Shown in pieces: positions 1 to 5,663 of a stretch of DNA of 9,899 nucleotides. How positions within the stretch are numbered: the stretch's first letter is position 1; every line of letters begins with the position of its first letter. Below the pieces are notes generated by a model. That model searched no databases and had not been told where the DNA came from. It saw only the letters and a list, made by a program, of their open reading frames with translations. Both the position numbers and the translations under genes were made by a program. This DNA is from Candidatus Bathyarchaeota archaeon (GTDB lineage Archaea; Thermoproteota; Bathyarchaeia; 40CM-2-53-6; FEN-987), in NCBI GenBank assembly GCA_022865625.1, contig JALHTB010000160.1:1-9899 (forward strand), given 5' to 3'.

Positions 1-339
1 CACCAAGATCATGAAGCAGCCAAATAACGCAGTCACAATCTTCGACGTTAGGTAGGTGCTCGCAATGGATCCCAAGATTGCCCCGGGGGCGCTAGCGGCT
101 GCAAGTGAGAGTCCAAGCCTGTAGTCGATCCTACGTTGCCAAGTGTAGCCGATGGTTCCGGAAAGTGCTGTGAAGACTAATGCGACGAGACTGGTTCCAG
201 CAGAGACTTGAGCAGAAAGACCGAACACGAAGAGAAGCATAGGCACAATCATGAAGCCTCCGCCGAGGCCCAGAATTGCCCCGATTCCTCCAGCCGCTAA
301 TGATATGACGACGATCAACAGCTGGTCCAGCGGGGTCAT
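1..339 (-). CDS. TauE/SafE-family membrane transporter, N-terminal part (runs off left edge)
   Basis: Read from ATG at 339, the minus strand gives 113 uninterrupted codons to the window edge. The protein starts MTPLDQLLIVVISLAAGG and continues with glycine-rich hydrophobic segments: GGIGAILGLGGGFMIVPML, then QVSAGTSLVALVFTALSG, then LAAASAPGAILGS. The GxxGAxLGLGGGxxxVP signature followed by an AxGTS segment is typical of the TauE/SafE (DUF81) family, whose members are linked to export of sulfite, sulfoacetate or other organosulfur anions across the cytoplasmic membrane. An in-frame TGA lies three codons upstream of the ATG, so the start is well bounded. It lies 66 nt downstream of the YjbQ-like gene on the same strand and could be co-transcribed. 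The substrate cannot be told from sequence, and the C-terminal half is outside the window. Confidence 0.85.
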   Translation of the reverse strand, partial: MTPLDQLLIVVISLAAGGIGAILGLGGGFMIVPMLLFVFGLSAQVSAGTSLVALVFTALSGTIGYTWQRRIDYRLGLSLAAASAPGAILGSIASTYLTSKIVTALFGCFMILV

Positions 340-405
340 GCTCTTTCAGCACAAGCATTCTTTCTCATGCGATTGAGTACGAATCATCTCAGACACACCT
401 AGCCC

Positions 406-819
406 TTACTCGCCCACGATGTGCACATTCACAACGCGATGTGCTCGCGGGCCGTCCAACTCCAACAGGAAGATGTTCTGCCAAGTTCCTCGGACAAGTC
501 GACCGTCTTCGACCGGGAATGCACGTGATGCACCGATGAGAGCTGAGGCGATGTGGCTAGACGCGTTGTCGTCGATCCTGTCGTGAAGGTAGCCAGCGCC
601 TGGAGGAAAGATCTCCTTCACTTTCCGAAGGACGTCATTGACCAATCCGCTCTCATTTTCGTTGGCAATTATGGCGGCGGTTGCGTGAGAAGCATGGACC
701 AGGCAAAGCCCTTTCTCGATCTTGGATTCCGCCACGATTTCTTCAATGCTTCGTGTAAGGTCAACCAACTGATACCTCTCTCTAGTCGAGACTGTCAGTG
801 CCTTAGCGAAGACTGCCAT
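406..819 (-). CDS. YjbQ/UPF0047 family protein
   Basis: A 137-residue protein of the usual length for the YjbQ (UPF0047) family. Visible family motifs are H45-A-T-A-A followed by N53-E54, the D83-D84-N-A-S-S-H89 block, G111-T-W-Q, and D122-G-P-R near the C-terminus. In the family, the histidine and acidic residues cluster in a small trimeric beta-sandwich. Some members have been reported to have weak thiamine-phosphate synthase activity, but the physiological role is unsettled. ATG at 819 is preferred because the protein then begins MAVFAKALTVST, like relatives. An in-frame TTG at 831 would add four residues (MWHR). A TATA-like element about 40 nt upstream suggests its own promoter, separate from the cdv operon that ends just before it. 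The molecular function is not assigned. Confidence 0.88.
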   Translation of the reverse strand: MAVFAKALTVSTRERYQLVDLTRSIEEIVAESKIEKGLCLVHASHATAAIIANENESGLVNDVLRKVKEIFPPGAGYLHDRIDDNASSHIASALIGASRAFPVEDGRLVRGTWQNIFLLELDGPRAHRVVNVHIVGE

Positions 820-855
820 CCTATGCCACAAGGTGGGACGGCAGAACTAGAGAGG

Positions 856-866
856 CTATATGCCTT
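856..866 (-). promoter_or_regulatory. TATA-like promoter element for the YjbQ-family gene
   Basis: The minus strand reads GAAAGGCATATAGCC here. A purine-rich BRE-like stretch (CGAAAGG) precedes an AT core (ATATAG). Initiation about 25 nt downstream would fall near 832-837, giving a leader of roughly 15 nt before the ATG at 819. It sits after the terminator-like T tract of the cdv operon, as expected for a separate transcription unit. Confidence 0.4.
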
Positions 867-881
867 TCGAGGAATGGTGAC

Positions 882-902
882 AAAAAAGAGGAGACGAAAG
901 AG
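882..902 (-). terminator. T-rich terminator after the cdv operon
   Basis: On the minus strand, 18 nt after the stop codon of the last operon gene, the sequence reads CTCTTTCGTCTCCTCTTTTTT: a pyrimidine-rich run ending in six T residues (882-887). Archaeal intrinsic termination mainly needs T tracts without a strong hairpin, and this is the first good one downstream of the operon. A promoter-like element for the next gene follows directly. Confidence 0.55.
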
Positions 903-919
903 TCCAAGCCGAGCGTCGG

Positions 920-1528
920 TCATTGAACTCTTGCTTCTTGTGCCGCAATCTGAGGCAGATCCGGGAACCGCTCTCGCATCTTTTGCTCCGCCACGACGTT
1001 AGCTTCGCTCAGGATCTTCTGTGCACCTTCGCTAGTGATTGACGTGTCAAAAGACTGGTCAGTGGCCTCGCCGACCTGCATCACGAGGTACTCAAGTGAT
1101 TCGTTAACTGATGCAAGTTCCATGGACACTTCAGGAAGCACACCTTCAAGCTGTGTTTTGATCGTGCGGACCACACTGGCGACTGGCATCATGGCATGTG
1201 CTACATCGCCATATTGCATTACGGTATCCAGCCTGAGCGCGACCTGTTCCAGTGCAAGTTGACTCTGCAGAACCACCTTGGCCATCTTTCGTATCTCTGC
1301 ACACTCATTTGCGTACATGGAAGCGAGCTGTGTGTTCTTCTGCTGAATGGCTGTCACACACTTGCTGTGCAGTGTCGCATCACGTTGCTGCATTTTCTGA
1401 GCTGTCCTGTCCAAGCGTGCAAGCTGCATCTTGAGTTTGAAGAGCGCCTCCATTATCCGTTTGCGAATAGGCGTTGGGTGGAACGTTTCCCTAATCTTGC
1501 CGAACATTGATTGGTTTTCCTTAAACAC
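920..1528 (-). CDS. ESCRT-III (CdvB/Snf7-like) paralogue C, no winged helix
   Basis: A 202-residue ESCRT-III protein, last gene of the cdv operon. It has the basic alpha1-alpha2 hairpin (residues ~20-105), with the block MYANECAEIRKM at 71-82 followed by VVLQSQLALEQVALRLDTV, nearly identical to the two other ESCRT-III proteins in the operon. An acidic C-terminal region with a helix (SEGAQKILSEANVVAEQKM, ~166-184) leads into RFPDLP (187-192), a likely MIM-type site for the CdvC MIT domain. The CdvB winged helix is absent, as in Sulfolobus CdvB1/B2. It probably acts as a polymer subunit in membrane constriction. GTG at 1528 has a good Shine-Dalgarno (GGAGG, about 6 nt away). ATG at 1507 aligns better with the paralogue N-termini (FGKIRETFHP), so the true start is open. 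It begins 19 nt after the Lrp gene. Confidence 0.92.
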   Translation of the reverse strand: MFKENQSMFGKIRETFHPTPIRKRIMEALFKLKMQLARLDRTAQKMQQRDATLHSKCVTAIQQKNTQLASMYANECAEIRKMAKVVLQSQLALEQVALRLDTVMQYGDVAHAMMPVASVVRTIKTQLEGVLPEVSMELASVNESLEYLVMQVGEATDQSFDTSITSEGAQKILSEANVVAEQKMRERFPDLPQIAAQEARVQ

Positions 1529-1547
1529 TCTCTCTCCCTCCTTCTCA

Positions 1548-2066
1548 TTACTGAGCTATTACCGGCTGTTTACAGAGGTCCTTGGATTCCCCGAATTCCT
1601 CGGCCAGCAGTTTCAGGAAGCTGCAGAGGCCACCTTCTTCGTAGGTTCGTACGATTGAGCCGGTGTACTCGATCTTCACGTTCATGTTTCTGAGTCTCCA
1701 CATGGTCCTGTCGAGGTCAGCCTTGTTCTTTCCAACCAGGAACAGAATGCTTTCGGGTTCGCCAAGAGAACACACTACTTGCGTTGTTTGTGGCATCGAG
1801 GCGATTTCCTGGAGGATTCGCTCGCGTTCTAAATTGCCTGGCAAGCTGATGGCAACAAAGATCTGTTCGGATAGACCAAGCTTCTCGAGGTCGAGCCTCG
1901 TAGTGTAGTCCTTTATGATGCCGAGACGTTCCAGCTTGTTGACTCTGTATGCGACCACGTTCGGATGAAGCTCTAGCTTCTTCCCTATGTCCACGAATGA
2001 AGACTTGGCGTTCTCAACAAGCTCTGCCAGAATCTTGAGGTCAGTTGAATCGGTTGAGATTATCAT
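1548..2066 (-). CDS. Lrp/AsnC-family transcriptional regulator embedded in the cdv operon
   Basis: A 172-residue protein with the classic Lrp/AsnC layout. An N-terminal winged HTH spans ~6-58 (DLKILAELVENAKSSFVDIG, then recognition region LHPNVVAYRVNKLERLGII). A C-terminal RAM/ligand-binding domain of beta-alpha-beta folds spans ~68-148 (QIFVAISLPG..., ILFLVGKNKADLDRTMWRLR). Family members bind palindromic sites as dimers or octamers and often regulate their own operon. The ATG at 2066 is chosen because the open frame to 2198 encodes residues with no family similarity and lies inside cdvC. It starts 4 nt after the cdvC stop codon and ends 19 nt before the next ESCRT-III gene, so it is almost certainly co-transcribed with both. 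The ligand and target genes are unknown; regulation of the cdv operon is an inference from position and from the palindrome at 5487-5506. Confidence 0.93.
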   Translation of the reverse strand: MIISTDSTDLKILAELVENAKSSFVDIGKKLELHPNVVAYRVNKLERLGIIKDYTTRLDLEKLGLSEQIFVAISLPGNLERERILQEIASMPQTTQVVCSLGEPESILFLVGKNKADLDRTMWRLRNMNVKIEYTGSIVRTYEEGGLCSFLKLLAEEFGESKDLCKQPVIAQ

Positions 2067-2070
2067 GTTC

Positions 2071-3300
2071 TCACAACGCCTTGTATGTTTCGTACCACTT
2101 GTCGTAATATCGAAGCATCTCAGACGAGACGCTTGGACGCCGCCTCCCAAGGGTGTCACGAATATCCTGCATGCAGATTGGTCTGGGGCGTGATCCATCG
2201 GTTATCTTCTTTGATTCGAACAACTCTCTAACAACTCTGATCTGTGCGGACTGCAGTATGTCACGTATATCGCTCCCAGAGAAGCCCTCTGTCATTCGAA
2301 CCAGTTCATCATTCTGCATGTCGTCGTTCATGCTCAAGTTCTTTGAGTAGATGGAAACGAGCTCGGCTCGTGCCTCAACGTTGGGCAAGGGAACGAATAT
2401 TCTCTTCTGGAAGCGGCGAATGAAAGGCTCGTCGAGAACCCATGGCTTGTTTGTTGCGCCTACGACGTACACGTAAATTGGGCTAGCCTTGTCGAGAATG
2501 CTGTCCATCTCCTTCAGGAACTGGTTCCTTGTGCGGACTTCTCCCCCGACTTCCTGTGCCCTGATTCCCACGAGAGAGTCAACTTCGTCGATGAAGATTA
2601 TCGATGGCTTTCCGGAAGCGGCCGTTCGCCTTGCTTCTTGAAACAGATTCGAGACGTTTCTTTCCGATTCGCCCAACCATTTGGACATGACAGTCGCTGC
2701 GTCCACGCAGTAGAAGTCCGCATTGATCTCTGTCGCTATTGCTGCAGCCAGCAGGGTCTTGCCGCATCCTGGAGGACCGAAGAATAGTATTCCTCTCGGC
2801 CACCCGAGCGGGAAGAGGTCTGGCCGCCTGACCGGATAGATCACGGACTCCTCGACCGCAAGCTTGGCGTCGTGCAGGTTCGCAATATCATTCCAACGTA
2901 CGTTTGGCTTCTCGATGGGCGAGAAATGCTCCAACGACTCGGTCGAAGCCAAAGACGAAGGAGCAACAGTAGGTCGACCGCCTTGATCATTCAGTTGCTT
3001 TATTCTCCGGCGATAGCCCTCAACGTGCTCCATGTAGACTCTGTTCAGAGCAGCGTCGGGGTAAAGTGAACACAGTTTGAGCAGAACCTCGCATGCTCTC
3101 TGATAGTGCGACACAGCCATTCCTTTGGAGCCCTGCCGATCATACTGAATCGCATCGTTCGCATAGCGTAATGCGAGATTCTCGAGCTCTTGGGAGGCAG
3201 ACCCGGAACCTGTGTCCGACTGGACCGATGGAATGCCAAATGTCTCGACACTGGCCTGGTTCCTATGAGGACCGCTATTCGACGACAATTCTTCCCTCAC
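2071..3300 (-). CDS. cdvC: CdvC, Vps4-type AAA+ ATPase of the archaeal ESCRT division system
   Basis: A 409-residue Vps4 homologue. An N-terminal MIT three-helix domain lies at ~36-103 (ELENLALRYANDAIQYDRQG..., HVEGYRRRIKQL), then a linker and an AAA+ module. Walker A is GPPGCGKT (175-182), pore loop K207-W-L, Walker B IIFIDE (234-239), sensor-1 N284 (GATNKPW) and the arginine finger pair R295-R296. The C-terminal helix includes YYDKWYETY. In Sulfolobus, CdvC binds CdvB-family tails through MIT and disassembles ESCRT-III filaments during cytokinesis. GTG at 3300 overlaps the end of cdvB by 26 nt. A TTG at 3288 has a better Shine-Dalgarno-like spacing (GAGG, about 6 nt), and either start keeps the whole MIT domain. 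A 4-nt gap leads into the Lrp gene. All catalytic residues look intact. Confidence 0.96.
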   Translation of the reverse strand: MREELSSNSGPHRNQASVETFGIPSVQSDTGSGSASQELENLALRYANDAIQYDRQGSKGMAVSHYQRACEVLLKLCSLYPDAALNRVYMEHVEGYRRRIKQLNDQGGRPTVAPSSLASTESLEHFSPIEKPNVRWNDIANLHDAKLAVEESVIYPVRRPDLFPLGWPRGILFFGPPGCGKTLLAAAIATEINADFYCVDAATVMSKWLGESERNVSNLFQEARRTAASGKPSIIFIDEVDSLVGIRAQEVGGEVRTRNQFLKEMDSILDKASPIYVYVVGATNKPWVLDEPFIRRFQKRIFVPLPNVEARAELVSIYSKNLSMNDDMQNDELVRMTEGFSGSDIRDILQSAQIRVVRELFESKKITDGSRPRPICMQDIRDTLGRRRPSVSSEMLRYYDKWYETYKAL

Positions 3301-4048
3301 TCGCTAGGCGATCCACAGCTTGTCTGATTCGTGCGGGGGGCTCACCAAGAGCGTATGCAGCTTCGGGGATGTGGATGTTCCCCTCATGAGATTTGATGTA
3401 AACATAAAGTCGTCGCTCGATTTCTACATCGCTTCCTGTTGCGAGCAACGGCTCGGGTTGCACAGTCTTCTGCTCGATCGCGACTTCTGGGAGCTTCGGA
3501 AATATCTGAGAAAGCCTCTCTTGTGCAATCGCGGATGACTCTTCCAGTATCTTCTTTGCGTCCTCACTCGACATCTCCACTTGTGCCGGGCTATCAATGA
3601 CTGGGCCGGTCTCTATGCTGAGGTCGCTGAGCAATGAGTTGATCTGTTCTAGTTCATTCGCGACATGTGGAACGATGCCGGCGATTCTTCCCTTGGTCTC
3701 TGCGACGACTCCGACGATGGGCTTCATGTCTCTCATGATCTCGCCGAATTCCAGGACCGTGTCGAGTCGCAGGACCACTTGCTCAAGGGCGAGTTGGCTA
3801 CTCAGCACCACCTGAGCGATCTTTCTCACTTCAGCGCACTCATTGGCGTAGAGCCGAGCATGAGCGAGGTCCTTTGATATCTCTGCGCCGATGCAGCGTT
3901 GGAAAAGGTCTCGATCTTTCTGTTGTATCTTGATCGCCATGCTTTCAAGTCTTTGTTCTTGGATTCCAAGTCTTGACCGCGCTTGCATGATCCGCTCTTT
4001 GAGCGGAACCGGATGGATTCGTTCCTCAATCCTCTTTACTAGGGACAA
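3275..4048 (-). CDS. cdvB: CdvB, ESCRT-III protein with C-terminal winged helix
   Basis: A 257-residue protein with an ESCRT-III core (~11-140; LYANECAEVRK at 66-76, then SSQLALEQVVLRLDTV). A C-terminal helix (SEDAKKILEESSAIAQERL, ~161-179) leads to the MIM-like IFPKLP (182-187). A proline-containing linker (PEPLL) follows, and then a winged-helix domain at ~208-257 (ERRLYVYIKSHEGNIHIPEA...). The winged helix is diagnostic for CdvB proper: in Sulfolobus it binds the C-terminal strand of CdvA, which brings ESCRT-III to the division site. The only in-frame start that keeps the family N-terminus is TTG at 4048; a strong GGAGG lies unusually close (2 nt) to it. It follows cdvA by 12 nt and overlaps cdvC, so A-B-C order is as in Sulfolobus. 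Confidence 0.95.
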   Translation of the reverse strand: MSLVKRIEERIHPVPLKERIMQARSRLGIQEQRLESMAIKIQQKDRDLFQRCIGAEISKDLAHARLYANECAEVRKIAQVVLSSQLALEQVVLRLDTVLEFGEIMRDMKPIVGVVAETKGRIAGIVPHVANELEQINSLLSDLSIETGPVIDSPAQVEMSSEDAKKILEESSAIAQERLSQIFPKLPEVAIEQKTVQPEPLLATGSDVEIERRLYVYIKSHEGNIHIPEAAYALGEPPARIRQAVDRLASEGRIVVE

Positions 4049-4060
4049 ATCCTCCGCCCC

Positions 4061-4753
4061 CTAGGCAGGTGTTTCTTCGTTGATTTTCACAACAACAAAG
4101 TCCGGAATCTTGTGTTCAGGGGGCTTAGAGTCAGTCGGCATCTGCGCGGACTGGCTATGCTCCAAGGATGACAAGGTTTCGAGTGTTCCTTGGATGTCTC
4201 TCTTTTCGGCGATATGTCCGTTCAACATTTCATGTATGATTTGGCACGCGTCCTTGTATGCGGGTGCTTCGACGACTCCAGATGAGTAGAGAAGCTTGTT
4301 GTCAGTTAGTGTAAGCTGAAGTCTCCGTATCTCTTCCTCAAGCTTGACAGTTCTTTCTTTGAGAGAATCTACGAGCGCGAGACGGCGACTTTCCATTGCA
4401 CGTATTGCGCTCTCATATTCACTTGTCATCTCTTTGTATGCGGATGCGTCGATGTCGCCGTCGGAGAGCAGCGATTTGAGAGCGACCATCCGCTTTGATG
4501 CGGTCAGGTGCTCTCTCTGCAGGTCAGAGGCATCATGTTTCCAAGATGGAACCAGTACAATCGATTCGTTCTGGATCTTGACCTGAGTAGTCGGGTACTT
4601 TGCAAGTATTCCTGATGCCTGTTCAACATTGACTTGGGTCACTTCGTTTCGGATGTTTGTGTCAATTCCTATCAAAGTGCCAACTGGGGTCTGGTATGGG
4701 GTTTGTACTGTCTTGCCGAGGAATCTTCCAATGTCTTCTACAAGGATGACCAT
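4061..4753 (-). CDS. cdvA: CdvA, membrane-associated division scaffold (PRC-barrel plus coiled coil)
   Basis: A 230-residue protein with the CdvA architecture. A PRC-barrel-like beta domain spans ~5-70 (EDIGRFLGKTVQTP..., VGTLIGIDTN, ESIVLVPSW). A long, charged, mainly helical coiled-coil region spans ~74-196. A flexible linker (~197-214) is followed by a short C-terminal hydrophobic strand, PDFVVVKINEE (217-227). In Sulfolobus the equivalent C-terminal peptide adds a strand to the winged helix of CdvB, and CdvA forms membrane-bound filaments that mark the division plane. The call rests on domain order, the terminal strand and position directly before cdvB; coiled-coil sequence alone would not be enough. 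ATG at 4753 has an AGGTG Shine-Dalgarno about 7 nt upstream. It starts 30 nt after the upstream ESCRT-III gene and ends 12 nt before cdvB. Confidence 0.9.
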   Translation of the reverse strand: MVILVEDIGRFLGKTVQTPYQTPVGTLIGIDTNIRNEVTQVNVEQASGILAKYPTTQVKIQNESIVLVPSWKHDASDLQREHLTASKRMVALKSLLSDGDIDASAYKEMTSEYESAIRAMESRRLALVDSLKERTVKLEEEIRRLQLTLTDNKLLYSSGVVEAPAYKDACQIIHEMLNGHIAEKRDIQGTLETLSSLEHSQSAQMPTDSKPPEHKIPDFVVVKINEETPA

Positions 4754-4783
4754 TGACCGACACCTAGAGGAATCAGAACGCTG

Positions 4784-5485
4784 CTACTGGTACCCCTGTT
4801 CGGCTCCTCTCTGGAGAGCGGAAACCGATGCAGTTGGCAGGTCTGGAAAACGTTGCTGCATTCTGTGTTCTGCCAGGGTGCTCGCTTCTGTGAGTATTCT
4901 CTGAGCTTCTTCGTTTGAAGTCTGAACCTCAAGGTTCGAGCCGCCCGTATCGCCGAGTTCGTACACGAAACTGTTCAGCATTTCTCCGATTTCCGACAGC
5001 TCAAATCCCACTTCAGGTATGACACCTGTGATCTGTCCTTGCACCGATCTGACTACTGTTGCGACGGGAGCCATCATTGAGGCGATATTGCCAAACTCGC
5101 GAACGGTCTCCAATCTCAAAGCAGCCTGCTCGAGTGCAAGTTGGCACTGTAGTGTGACTTTCGCCATCTTTCTGACCTGTGCGCATTCGTTCGCATACAT
5201 TGATGCTCGGGCGTTGTCCTTGTCCATTTGTGCTCGAACGCACTTGTTGAACATCTCCTTGTCGTGCTGTTGCATTCGAGATGCTGCGCCTTCAAGGCGG
5301 TTTTCTTGAACCCGCAGACGAAAGATCGCTTCGTCAACACGTTCTTTCGGTGGTACGCCACGATGCATCTTGCTGGTAATCCGGGCGCTAAGGGGCTCTC
5401 TATCCCAATCGTTGAAGCTGTGTCTCAATATTGTGCAACCTACAAACTGACTTGTGATTTCCCACTTCTGTGTGCCTCTCGCCAT
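4784..5485 (-). CDS. ESCRT-III (CdvB/Snf7-like) paralogue A, first gene of the cdv operon
   Basis: A 233-residue ESCRT-III protein with core at ~44-175. It shares SMYANECAQVRKMAKV (95-110) and CQLALEQAALRLETV with the other two paralogues. Its C-terminal helix (NEEAQRILTEASTLAEHRM, 191-209) ends in RFPDLP (212-217), followed by a short tail with no winged helix. It is therefore CdvB1/B2-like rather than CdvB proper. From the ATG at 5485 it carries about 30 extra N-terminal residues (MARGTQKWEITSQFVG...) that the paralogues lack. A TTG at 5428 would shorten these, but no start lies exactly where the paralogues begin. No Shine-Dalgarno precedes the ATG; instead a perfect inverted repeat (5487-5506) abuts it. 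It probably supplies a filament subunit for cytokinesis, remodelled by CdvC. Confidence 0.92.
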   Translation of the reverse strand: MARGTQKWEITSQFVGCTILRHSFNDWDREPLSARITSKMHRGVPPKERVDEAIFRLRVQENRLEGAASRMQQHDKEMFNKCVRAQMDKDNARASMYANECAQVRKMAKVTLQCQLALEQAALRLETVREFGNIASMMAPVATVVRSVQGQITGVIPEVGFELSEIGEMLNSFVYELGDTGGSNLEVQTSNEEAQRILTEASTLAEHRMQQRFPDLPTASVSALQRGAEQGYQ

Positions 5486-5486
5486 T

Positions 5487-5506
5487 AGATTTCTGGAAAG
5501 AAATCT
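5487..5506. promoter_or_regulatory. Perfect 8-bp inverted repeat at the head of the cdv operon (candidate operator)
   Basis: AGATTTCT - GGAA - AGAAATCT: two perfect 8-nt arms with a 4-nt spacer, ending 2 nt before the ATG of the first cdv gene. Dyads of this size are typical binding sites for dimeric HTH regulators, and an Lrp/AsnC gene is encoded in this same operon. As RNA it could instead form a hairpin that affects start-codon access. The link to the Lrp protein is an inference. Confidence 0.5.
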
Positions 5507-5642
5507 GTCAAAACGAGTGGCACGGCTCTAGGAGGTTTCTCATAAGGAGCCCCTGCCATATTTGCAGACTACAAATAGCGACCGAGCCCGACGGTGTCCA
5601 GTAGTCCTCAGGGGTTTCGAGGCTTAAATAGCATAGGATTTT
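5507..5642. other. Divergent intergenic control region between the cdv operon and the alba-side unit
   Basis: No convincing gene reads through here. On the plus strand, TTAAATA (5624-5630) within GGCTTAAATAGC is a good archaeal TATA match. On the minus strand it reads CTATTTAAG and could serve the cdv operon with a leader of over 100 nt. Weaker minus-strand AT elements, AAATATGG (5556-5563) and CTATTTGT (5571-5578), would give leaders of roughly 50-65 nt that include the inverted repeat. I cannot tell which one drives the cdv operon. Confidence 0.4.
5624..5630 (+). promoter_or_regulatory. TATA box for the small hypothetical gene (and possibly alba)
   Basis: TTAAATA, with purine-containing flanking sequence (CGAGGC) upstream. 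Initiation about 25 nt downstream would be near 5653, which suits a GTG start at 5664 with a short leader and argues against the GTG at 5643. Confidence 0.45.
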
Positions 5643-5663
5643 GTGTTCTCGCAGAGCGATCTT

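Noticed and set aside
131..358. 75-residue minus-strand frame over the TauE/SafE region
   Set aside because: It is an arginine-rich shifted reading of the transporter gene; the true frame starts at 339 and shows clear TauE/SafE motifs.
553..1002. 149-residue plus-strand frame
   Set aside because: Antisense to the YjbQ-family gene and the end of an ESCRT-III gene, which both have strong family motifs on the minus strand.
2067..2198. N-terminal extension of the Lrp gene to 2198
   Set aside because: The extra 44 residues overlap cdvC and have no Lrp-like features; the family N-terminus fits the ATG at 2066.
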